DNA of 64,000 nt from Phoronis australis (taxonomy: Eukaryota; Phoronida; Phoronidae): contig NMRA01000069.1 in the NCBI GenBank assembly GCA_002633005.1, forward strand, positions 850,990-914,989. The letters run 5' to 3'. Below are positions 12,001-21,795 of the stretch, in pieces. The position numbers and the translations under genes are program-made. The stretch's first letter is position 1. Each line of letters opens with the position of its first letter. Below the pieces are notes generated by a model. It was not told where the DNA came from and made no database searches. It saw nothing but the letters and a program-made list of their open reading frames with translations.

Positions 12001-15000
12001 TAGCTGAATATTTATAAATAAAGATATGAGTACATATGGGACAGATTTAATGAAATGCGAACGTTCCAAGCTTTGCAGTCTTCACTAGGTATGGCAGGTA
12101 AAGTTTGGTAATTGTCACTGCTGGCAGACTCCCATCACTGACAAATCGTGCATTGCTCAGAACGTTTCGTGCTTTTTATTCATCTTGTTATCTTTTTATT
12201 GAGTCATGTGCTAATTTAGTCTGTGGTAATTACTCTTGCCTGTTTTCACACTTGTCATAACGTCTATGCTGCTTGCTTGTATTATCGCGTCTTTTTCTTG
12301 TTGTAGCTTTCGAGAAGAGTTTGGTGCCGTGGGCCCCAGATAGTGATGTGAAGCTGTGTATGACATGTGGCTCCCCCTTCACGCTGCTTAAGCGACGTCA
12401 CCACTGTCGTCTATGTGGAAGCATAATGTGTGATAAGTGTTCGCATTTCCTGCCATTTACGTTCGCAAGTAAGTCACTCATGTGTTACTGATGCTCAGAG
12501 AATTCTCACCAAATCTCACGCAGTGTGGCAAAGATGAGAAATTTTTCATTTTTATGCGCCCACATATTAATGTGTGGTCATCTCTATCTGAGTGTCCGGT
12601 GTCCGTTGTCCAGCATCCACAGCTGTATCTCCTAAATCTCTCACATGATATTGATGAGATTTGGCAGATGTGGATGACAAATTTCGAACCTCTCCGACTA
12701 CCGGTTTTAGTTTTAACGCTTACCTCTGTTCTTTCGGAGGTTCTCAACGTATTTTCATAAAATTTGGAACATAGGCATCTATTAGTGAGATGACACTATC
12801 CTCTCGTTTTCAGATAGATTCGACGTTGTTTGCACCATCTATTGGCCATTTTTACTGTTTTCGAGTCTGTTTTTTGGCGTCCACCACTCTATCAACCAAA
12901 CCACTCTAAAGATGATTGTGAAAATTGGCATGTATGTTCTTACTATGAAGCGGATGGCTGACGATGATTTTCCAACGACTTTGACTTCTGTGACGCCTCG
13001 TAGTGGCAGTTCTGTTTTTTGTGCCCATGGCGGTATCTCCTAAACCATTTGCAGTATCTTTACTAAATTCAACAAGACTTGATGTTGACAACTGATGAGG
13101 ACGACTTTCGCAGGGATCGGACTACCGGTGCACCCCCTAGTGGCAATTTTATTTTTTTATACGTTTACCTATGGTTCTTCAAAAGCCCTCAACACATTTT
13201 CTTAAAATTTGGGAATTAGGCATCTATTAGTGAGATGACATTATCTCCCATTTGCGTATGGATTCGAGGCATTGTGGCCATTTTAACTGTTTTTGAGTTT
13301 GTTTTTTGGCATCCATCCCTCTGTCCACCAAAGCGCTATAACTATGATTGTGAAAATTGGCATGTATGTTTTTACTATGAAGAAGATGGCTAACGATGAC
13401 TTTTCAATGACTATGACTTCTGTGGTGCCTCTTAGTGGCAGTTTTTTTTTTTGTGCCCATGGCTGTATCTCTCAAACCGTTTGTAGGATCTTTACTAAAT
13501 TTAGCAAGTATATGATGTTAACAACAGATGACGACTTTTGCACAGATCTGACCACCTGTGTGCCTTCTAGTGGCAATTTTTTTATACGCTTACCTCTGTA
13601 TATTCAAAGGTCCTCAATGGACTTTCATAAAATTTGAAATATAGGCATCTGTTGGTGAGGTTATGTTATCCTTCCATTTTCATGTGGATTCGAGGTATTT
13701 TGCGCCACCTAGTGGCTACTGTTTTCAAGTCTGTTTTTGGCACCCACTCTCTACGAACCAAACCATTCTAAAGATGATTTTGAAAATAGGCATATATGCT
13801 CTCAGTTTGAAGAGGACGTTGACGATGACGACTTCGACTAATGTGGTGCCTCCTAGTGGTGGTTTTGTTTTGTTTTGTGCCCATAGCTGTATCTGCTAAA
13901 CTCACTGCAGGATCTTTATTAAATTTAACAATAGACGACAACTTTCAGGCAGACGCTGTGATTCCTAGTGGCAATTTCATTTTTCCCTTTTTCATTTGTT
14001 TGTCCTAAGTTCCTTGACAGATTTTTATGAAATTTGGTAAAACAGTTTTCTATTGAAGAAGTGATGACATGTTCCGTTTTCAGATGAATTGGACGTTTTG
14101 CACCATTTAGTGGTCATTTTTATGATACAAATAAACAACTGAAAAAGCGCACCATATGCGTTGCATTCTTGGGCCCATTTCAACACTCGGCGTTGCATGT
14201 GTTGATTTTTTTTCGTAAAAGTGAAATTGCACTGAATAAAAACTTCATCAAAATTTAAGTTCTAAACAATACCTACCATCCGACAATATTTTCAGAAACC
14301 ATAGGCATTCACAAGTCTTAGAATGAGTGTAAGAACCCCTTGAAAATGAAAAAAATCAATTTCGATAATGAATGCCTTTGTCCAAAACTTGATGAGATTT
14401 CACCGTGACAACTTTTTTAGAAATATGGCTCATTGGAGTCTTTCATGCTTTTGCTGAAGCAGCAATAAATTCTATGACGAATATCAAAGAAAATTTAAAC
14501 CCCGTGTTTTGTAATCTTTTAACAGTAATTGTTTTTGTTTTGAGATAGAACCCCTTCTAAAGTATGGCTTTTAATATGGTGAATTGGAATGTCTTACCAA
14601 AGCACAACACTACAGATAGAATAGCGTTCGTGGATTTTCACATTTTCCTTTTTGATAATTAATGGCCTTTAGATTTTGCTTCTTTTCTTAAGTTGGTAAT
14701 AGTCTCTTGCAGGGGTCCAGTATTTTTAGAACGAGTTTGATGCCTGTTATTCAGTGGCTAAAACTGGTTCTCATTATGACTGAATCTTCTTATTTCAGAG
14801 GAACTTGTTAACCCATCATTTGGTAATGAAACTGTGGGCTTTCTTCGTCGTTCTGGGAGTAACAGTAGTCTAAACTCCATGATGAACCCAGAGGGGGAGC
14901 CTCATGTTCGCTCATGTCTAGAATGCCGGAAACTCCTGGAGAGACGGAGTTACCAGATTCGACAACGAAATGTGAAACCACCGATTTTAGAATTTTACGA

Positions 15001-16263
15001 GGTTGGTATACATGCTTGGGATTCCGAGGCTATGCAGTGTTATTGCAACCCATAATAGTTTGTTTTTCTAAATCACATTTGATCTCGAGACAAAACATTT
15101 ATACTATAAGTAAGAATTATTAGTCTTCATACACGCCATATGTTGGTCGTGATGTGGTCAACATGCGACATGTATGAAGACTAGTAATTCTTACTTATAC
15201 GATATTAACGCACTGGTTTATAACAACACAATGATAATTGTAAAATATTAAGGCTCCATCAAACATTTTTGTGTGAGGTGTGAATCTTAGCGCTTTCTCT
15301 TGATATTGATTTTTGACATTTTGCTTATAAAATAAACATTTATTTTAGAAAATGCGCCAGTTTGTGGAGGAGGCGGACAAGTCTCTCCCTGAATACATGA
15401 TAATGGCAGAGAGTCTGAGGAATGGTGAGCCCACCTATAATCTACAGGAAGCGCAGACAAAGCGACACCGGCTGTGCAAGCTGTACGAGTCCATCGATGC
15501 ACTGAGGTAGGTTGCCCTTGTGAAAGTTGGTCAAACAATGTGGCTTCATCTCTAACGTCACTTCAAGTTTTGTTCAAGACGTGACTGTTAAGACAAACTA
15601 GGAATTGAGCAAAGTGAATCGGAATGTAAAATTGCATGTTTGCTTGTTTTGAAAAATTACATTATGTGCGAGCTGAGTTGTGATTCTGCAAATGTGAAGC
15701 GCTGAATCCTGTGTATTTTCAGCAAAAAGATTGCAAATTTTGGTATGAACAATGAAGACCACCCACCTCCACCATCTGTCTGCAAGCTGCAGTCTTCCAT
15801 ACGACAGTTCGCAGCCTCGTACTTGCAGTTGAACAGCTTCGGTCTTCTGCCGCTGCCGAGCGAGGAGGAACTGAAGAAACTACAGGAGGCCAGGCAGGCA
15901 GAGATCCAACAGCGAATCATGCTGGAGCGGAAACAGTTAGCGGAGGCCCAGGAGAGGGCACGGAGACAGGAGGAGGAAAGACTTCGGCGACAGCAGCATC
16001 AAGTTGATAAGGATTTGTTGAAAGGTCGACCCAAGTCAGGGTCTGTGAAGGGGTCAGGGTGGACTCCACAGGAGGTCGATGCCGGGGGTACGGGGACGTC
16101 AGACGATCCAATGGTGCAACAGATGAACATTATCCGGGGGTACATTAAACAGGCGAGGCAGGCTCAAAAATGGGACGAGGTGCACATGTTGGAGATGAAC
16201 CTTAAGGACTTGCAGACCGAATATATGAAGGAGATGGGGAAGGGTTTCGCTGAGGCGACCTAA
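8945..16263 (+). CDS. RBSN: Rabenosyn-5 (FYVE-type Rab4/Rab5 effector), 7 coding exons
   Basis: Coding exons are 8945-9089, 10069-10227, 11637-11780, 12307-12468, 14799-15001, 15349-15506 and 15723-16263. All have AG/GT borders and the phases agree (1,1,1,1,0,2). The sum is 1512 nt, giving 503 aa plus stop. Order of parts: a C2H2 finger (C15, C18, H31, H36); a FYVE domain at about 150-250 with W158-x-x-D161, the RRHHCR core at 179-184 and four Cys pairs (167/170, 183/186, 191/194, 243/246); a charged coiled coil at about 365-415; and a C-terminal helical hairpin at 452-503 that matches the Rab5-binding domain of the family. Rabenosyn-5 binds PI3P on early endosomes and couples Rab5 and Rab4 to VPS45-dependent fusion and recycling. 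The long insert before the last Cys pair is a family trait. At 503 aa it is shorter than the ~780-aa vertebrate protein, and I see no NPF motif. The start is favoured by the caccATG context and by the conserved finger 14 residues downstream. Confidence 0.95.
9090..10068. other. RBSN intron 1
   Basis: AT-rich intron with donor gtaatt and acceptor tttctag. No further coding exon is needed, because the phases on both sides already agree. No repeat was recognised. Confidence 0.7.
10495..10790 (+). repeat. R3 repeat copy (GGTCACATGACC family) in RBSN intron 2
   Basis: It starts with ggtcacatgacccaac and ggcagattggtaaa, a phrase shared with 37330, 40216, 47950 (-), 57440 (-) and 63070. It runs into the tandem array at 10631. 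Confidence 0.75.
10631..10789 (+). repeat. 40-bp tandem repeat with an internal palindrome, 4 copies
   Basis: Units begin acttgtgaataaggtcctat at 10631, 10671, 10710 and 10750; the second is 39 bp. Each unit contains aataaggt and its complement accttatt, so it can form a small hairpin. The phrase cataaggtcctac at 37448 and 40329 shows the unit grew out of the R3 repeat. Confidence 0.95.
11781..12306. other. RBSN intron 3
   Basis: A 526-bp intron from gtaaag to ttgtag. No features were recognised. Confidence 0.7.
12307..12468 (+). other. RBSN: RBSN exon 4: core of the FYVE zinc finger
   Basis: The exon encodes WAPD, CMTC, RRHHCR, CRLC and CDKC, which is three of the four zinc-ligand pairs and the PI3P-contacting basic motif. 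It is bounded by ttgtag and gtaagt. Both ends are phase 1, so skipping it would keep the reading frame but remove the PI3P-binding core. Confidence 0.93.
12540..14130 (+). repeat. Array of ~430-bp repeat units in RBSN intron 4
   Basis: The gtggcaatttt / atacgcttacctctg / ttttcataaaatttgg block recurs at about 12707, 13140, 13569 and 13967, a spacing of roughly 433, 429 and 398 bp. Each unit also has a cagtttt and ttgtgcccat segment. The left edge is a gcgcccacatattaatgtgtgg palindrome. It is an inverted relative of 1-330. Confidence 0.85.
14720..14790 (+). repeat. Short repeat with an inverted copy at 55075-55140
   Basis: Positions 14729-14780 (tgatgcctgttattcagtgg, then aactggttctcat) are matched in reverse complement by gagaaccagttttctccact, then aacaggcatcaaactgg, at about 55090-55135. 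The function is unknown. Confidence 0.65.
15105..15199. repeat. 95-bp imperfect hairpin in RBSN intron 5
   Basis: The left arm tataagtaagaattattagt, then cttcatacacgcc, is mirrored by catgtatgaagactagtaat, then tcttacttata. The arms are about 40 bp and the centre is short and degenerate. The phrase gtcttcatac is shared with the right end of element A, so this may be a reduced MITE. Confidence 0.85.
15723..16263 (+). other. RBSN: RBSN last coding exon: coiled coil and Rab5-binding hairpin
   Basis: The exon follows the acceptor attttcag. It encodes the end of the helical region, a run of Glu/Arg/Gln-rich heptads, a Gly/Ser/Thr-rich linker of about 40 residues and the final hairpin (DDPMVQQMNIIRGYIKQ, then WDEVHMLEMNLKDLQ). 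The stop is TAA at 16261-16263. The vertebrate linker between the coiled coil and the last hairpin is far longer. Confidence 0.93.
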
Positions 16264-16660
16264 TGGGAATACTGAGGTGCATGTGTTTGAGATGAAACTG
16301 AAGGTCTTGCAGACAGAATATATGACGGATGGGCGAGGGGTTCATTGAGTCGATGCAAGGAGGATTCTGAGGTGCATGTGTTGGAGGTAAACTTGAAGGA
16401 CTTAGAAGTTCCATACATGAAGGAGAGGGTTAGGGGTTCACTGAGGTGATATAGTGGGGATATTGAGGTGCATGTGTTGGAGATGAACTTGAAGGACTTC
16501 CCGGAAAATATATGCAAAACCTGGGAAGGTTCACTTAGGCGACGCAATGGTATACTGAGGTGCATATGTCGGAGATGAATCTGAAGAATTTACTGGCGGA
16601 GTGTAAGACAGAGGTGGATATTGGTTCACTGAGGCGATGTAATGGCAATACTGTGAACAT
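16174..16660 (+). repeat. Decaying tandem repeats of the RBSN C-terminal coding segment, 92-97 bp unit
   Basis: The last ~90 coding bases of RBSN (from GACGAGGTGCACATG at 16174) recur after the stop codon. The gaggtgca/t core starts at 16177, 16274, 16369, 16465 and 16557, with a degraded partial at about 16650. Copy 1 read in its own frame still gives TEVHVFEMKLKVLQTEYM, close to the real DEVHMLEMNLKDLQTEYM. Later copies carry frameshifts and stops. Where the real gene has the stop (acctaatgg), the copies starting at 16274 and 16465 end in gatgcaagg and gacgcaatgg, with CAA in place of TAA. The array would lie in the 3' UTR. Confidence 0.9.
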
Positions 16661-17600
16661 GTTACTAGCCCAATCTGAAGGGCTTGCAGCAAGGTCTGTT
16701 AGCTGGTGAAGCAAAGCTAACTGAACGTACTGTATGAAAGAAATGCTTTAGAAAACCGCATTTGAATTTAAAAAGCATCTGAGAGATTGATACTTTAATT
16801 GTGAATGTTGATATAATGATGGTTCTTCGTCTGGGGTGGGCTGCAACTGGCATCCCCACCCAATGGAACCTTAGTAGGATGAGTTCTGTATTTCCTTAAC
16901 ATGAGGGCAGCGCTTCAGTGGAAGAGATGGGAAAGAAATTTATGTACCAGGTTTGAACTTGTCTCTGCCATGCTGGAAATTGTTGTGTGCACTTTGAGCG
17001 TAGATTTTGAAAGGAGTTGTGATGGTTTTTGAGATGGGTTCTGGAGACAGTTTCTCGTGAGAAAAAGCGAGATCATACAAGACCACGCAAAATCATGCGA
17101 ATGAAAGGCAAGTGTTCGAACTTAAATTAGGAAAGTGGCTGCAACTGAATCAACTTTTCCATGAGGTTGGAAGAATGGGTTATGGGAGACGGTTTCAGTT
17201 TCTTGAGCAAGGAATTCTCGCAGCGAGTGTTTCAGGTGTTTGCAATGGGCACCTGGTGTTTTACTGCATTTATTGAGAAACAGTTTGTCGGTGCTATCTT
17301 GTGAGTAGCTAGTACTTAATTCAGGTAGTGTACAAGTGCAGTTGATATTAAAAAGTGACCTCAGCTGAATCTACAAAGAGGTTATTTCCATTGAGAAATG
17401 GCTCATCTCTTAGTCATAGAATACTTATAGGCGACACGGACGTACGGAAGCACTGCCAGCTCGGTAACTATCCTACATGACTGTACAATACGTTGTTGGT
17501 TTCCTCTCCTCCAAGTGTAGTCATTTGTCTCATGTTATATTAATACTCTCTAGACGGTTGTGACGTATGATTGTCATATATGATTTTCATTTATTATATG
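16661..17600. other. 3' flank of RBSN
   Basis: This probably includes the 3' UTR end, but I cannot name a poly(A) signal with confidence. No coding frame is present. Confidence 0.4.
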
Positions 17601-17604
17601 ACAC

Positions 17605-17750
17605 ATAGGAGGAGCACCATAGGGGGCTGGGGGCTATAGCCCCCCACTTTTTCAGTGCTACGCCGTACATAGTCTATAGGCGGTACACCACAGGGGGGCT
17701 GAAAGGTTTTAGCCCCCTACTTTTTTCATTGCTGCGCTGCCCATGTGACA
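17605..17750. repeat. GC-rich duplicated repeat
   Basis: Two adjacent copies of about 75 bp share aggggggct...tagcccccactttttcattgct(a/g)cgc-type sequence. The first holds the palindrome gggggctatagccccc. Confidence 0.75.
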
Positions 17751-20300
17751 ATGCGAGTAAAAACTGAGTGATTTTCTTATATGACAATGGTATCACTGTC
17801 TAAACCTTCCAATTGTTGTATACGATTTTGTATAGGATTGATGCTATATCAGGAGTAATGTGCTGTTGCTGAATCTAAGGAGTCATGGATCATCTGAATG
17901 CGTAGTATTGTTAAACATATTCTCTCCATTTCACAAGCTATTGTGTTAAAAGTTACTTGTAGGAATTGCTAGTCAGAACAAAAGTTTACAGATTTAGACA
18001 CACTATATCTCAAAGGACAAATCGTACTGAATAACACTGTAGTTTTTCAAGGATCCGAATCTATCGCCAATATAGTTGCTTATGGAAAACATCGAATCGT
18101 AATCAGTTGCAAGACTGTTAAGTCGACAGTGTGATCTCGCTAAAAATTTTAAAAATCGAGGCATAGTCTTTTGACCACGCGTAAATCTTTGTCTGATACT
18201 GCTAAAACATTTTCTGAGTTCACGTAAACCAGGCAAAGTCTTATTGGTCACTGGCAAATCTGTAGTCTGCAAACATATGGCAGCATCATCTGGTGTTCAT
18301 TAGGGAAACGGAATGTCCAAGTTTTGATCTAATCTCTCTCAAAATGTCTTATGACGAGTCCCTGGTCACACCTGCCAGTCGTAGCGAACAGCCTTGTCTA
18401 TTCATAATCAATCCTGGAATCGGAAAGGTTTTCACTAAATAATTTCATTTGCTTGGTGAGACTTGAGAGTTTCATGAGACACAATCGAATACTTACGATG
18501 AATTGGAACATTTTCGACCACCAATGGCTGCCGTCATCCTCATAGTGATGGTCTTGCAGTCTGGTGAGAAGATTCCAATGAACCTAGTTTGAAAAAGTGT
18601 CCAATTTCACACACTACTTGATAGATGGCGTAAGAGCACCTGTCTGCATGAACTGCTTAGTGCGGCAGTTGTAAATGACAACGGGACGACATGGGCTTTG
18701 TGTTCCTTGTGACAAAGTAGAGTTTATGCCCCAGTCCAACAAGTACACTGATGCTCCATGGTTCAAATTGAGCTAATGGTCACCAGTGTAACCAGTGTGA
18801 CGTGCATTTGAACTGCGCCTTTAAATCGACATGTCGTACAAATTAAATAACAATACAATTATTAAGTGTGGAATGAACAAGTGTGTGTGATATGTATCCA
18901 TGACTGAAATGCTAAATTCTTTCTGAATGGAATTCAGAATTTGAAATTGGCTTCAGGGTGATGCAATAGATATTAGGAAGTATGGTGAGACTAGTCACTA
19001 AGATATTGTGCATACCTTGAGTAGGTATATATTGTTGTCTTTCATTTCAGTTACTAGTGTGACATCTATTGGCTCTTTTTAAAGTTTGCCTTGTTGGTGA
19101 ATTATTGGGCAAAACTGACATGGCACATAGTTTGTTAGGAAAGTAACTTTGAGTCTTATATACTAGCACAACACGTCAGCATCCCTTGATGTCGCAAAAG
19201 AATTCAATTACAACATTGTGGAGTGTGTCAATGCTAATTTGTTACTAGTGAAAACATGAATTTTATAATTTACGGAGATGCGCTTCTGAGTAGGACTTAA
19301 GGTCAATGTAAGTGTGTTCATTTGCCTTGTTTTCTGGTTGGATTGTTTATCTACTTACCGGGTAATATTAAAAGTACCTCTTCTACCAATACATGTACCT
19401 GTACTACCATACTTTCCCTGATGAATGCCTTCCCAAAGCACTGTCACAAAAAGCACATTCATCATACCCAGTGTAGTCTTGTGACAAGCCGAGGAGATTT
19501 TCCTTAGTTTATTTTTGTGGTTTCAAAGTGGGTTGGACGTCACAAAACAAAGTTGAGAAACTTTTAGATGTGCCAAACTATTTTAAACTGGTGTGTCTTG
19601 TCTGTGGGGTGCGTTTATTATCGCAGAGGTAGGCTATTTGAGAAATATGGTATACAGGCTTTTAATTCAGTCTACTCCTTTCTTCTGTGCAATATTATGT
19701 AATATAATTATAAAACAGCATTTTATGTTCACAATTTTTCTAGTCTGTGAGACATTGTGTGCAATTACACCAGCAGCATTTTTTGTTCATTCATATCAGC
19801 AGGGCCGTCCTGGATTACACGGTGATGGAACTTTCCTTTGTCATTAGTCCAGTTTATCAAACTTTTTCACGTCGGTGTTGCAGCCCACATCACAGCAGTT
19901 AATACTTCGTTGGCATTGGAAGGACGAATAGAGTTGTAACCAAGAAAAACTTGCAAAGAATGAGACAACAAATAACATGTGAAACTCCAGTGGCACGAAA
20001 ACGAGGCTGCAAATGTGCCGATAGATGTTTATGGCATTGTGGGCAAATACAGCGAGATTAGAGTGTTGCTGCGAAATCCGGGACTGCCCTATTATTGTCT
20101 AAGTTAACATCCAAGTTGCGAATAGATTATCAAGTATGTTAAAGCTGTGTATCCATAAAACTGCCTTGTTTAGGTGGTTGAAAAATGAAAATTAAATTGG
20201 GCCTTTTACTATAAAATTGGTCACTTGTATTACTCAGGGCTGGCAATGACCCATGATGAAAAAGACGGACATTTTCTAGGGGATGTGTCCTAAAAATACC
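17751..20300. other. Intergenic between RBSN and MRPS25, nothing recognised
   Basis: Open frames are short and without domain signatures on either strand. No tandem repeats were seen. Confidence 0.5.
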
Positions 20301-20475
20301 GGTAAATAGAATTATGTGACAGAAATATTTTTGTGTTGTAAAATTTAGTGCAAGAAACTTTCTTCATAGATAAAATCAAAACAAGACAAAAAGGAGAAGA
20401 AGAAAAAGAAGTAACTAGAAATCAAAACCAAAAAAGGAAATCCTCTTAAAAGGAAAATTCCAAGCAATCCTTACC
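20300..20475 (+). repeat. Dispersed repeat R5, copy 1
   Basis: It shares ttttgtgttgtaaaattta, caaaaccaaaaaaggaaatc, ctcttaaaaggaaa and attccaagc with 22780-22860 (+) and, inverted, with 63515-63690. Confidence 0.75.
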
Positions 20476-21795
20476 ATGATGGGATTCCATTTTTATTACC
20501 ATCTCGAAAGCCATTTATGGCATTTCCACATGACTGCATCCACAATCAAGAATTCAAGTTCACGTGTTAGGAAATGGAAGATAATGTCGATTTTCATCTA
20601 AGTTCAGGTGAGGTTATGTGTGCTTTGGGAAGTAGGACGGTGAGGTAAACATGTACAGCTACTAGATGACATCAAACACCTTTGACTGTAATGTCTCTAA
20701 TACTGTCTTGTGATCAGCTCCACTCTGAACATAACGTACAATCCTGGAAATTGTTTAAAACTCCTATTTTTCAGAAATTGAATTCCTTGGAAATCTGCAA
20801 AACCAAAGCAGCACAATACTTGCTCTTGAAATACTGTTCATGCACCAATATAATCACACTAGTTATGAGTTCGGGATGAGTACGTGCAAGCTCGTAAAGT
20901 AGCCAGGAAGCATGCAAGAAAATTAATTCCTTGAGTAATTCTTATTTATTGTCAAGAAAATTAAGACTGGAATAAAAGCTTACAAAAAATTAGCGACGTT
21001 GCGTCCGCATCTCACGGACTTCAGCCAATCTGTTTTCTTAACTTGATGTCTCAAAATTTTCATGCTTTTACTTGGACTTCATTGTTGAAAAAGGTGACTG
21101 GCCCAACATGCTTATTCGAAATTTTTAGACAAGTCGTGCTTTATTTAAATTTCCAACTTTTAATTTAAGTAACCTTATACAGAGCAATGTTAGCAAAAAA
21201 GCAAGGAGAAAGGTATAATACATCAGGACATGCTCCAACAAGCTTACATAGCTTTCTCAAAGTTAGCTAAATACACCTGTAGTCGGAAAAATTGTCTGTG
21301 GACAGGAGGGAACACATCTTTCAAGCTATACTGTCTAGTTGGCAGCTAACAAATCAACACCAGTCCTGTTCTTGGGTGCCAAGCCTTATGTGCATAATTC
21401 CATGTCTACACACTCTTTTACAACTGTACATTCAAACAACTTGCACCTTGTTCAAAAAGAGGCAGCAAATTTGGTTTAATGAATGAATATTAAACACAGC
21501 AACTCACTAGGACACTAAATAAATATCTGAAATTGACTAGGTTTAATTCTCTGCAATTGACATACAATTGGGTGGTGCTCCCACAAATCATACCTCCCTT
21601 GCAGCCATTTTGAAATCTGCAGCAGTAATTACTTAACAAGTACTATTTCAAAAATGGTTTGAAATTTTGTTGATTGAAAAAGACTATAATTATGTTTTTT
21701 GAAAATTTCAACCAATTGTTAGGCTACAGTAACACAATTTTCAACACATAAATTCAACTTGGTGCCTCTTTAAGAGTAAACAATTGTTTCGTATG
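20476..21795. other. 3' flank of MRPS25
   Basis: Likely holds the MRPS25 3' UTR on the - strand. TTTAAT (ATTAAA on the - strand) at about 21542 is a possible poly(A) signal, weakly supported. Confidence 0.35.

Noticed and set aside
16260-16565. 101-residue open frame on the - strand with repeating peptides
   Set aside because: It is the antisense reading of the decayed RBSN-derived repeats.
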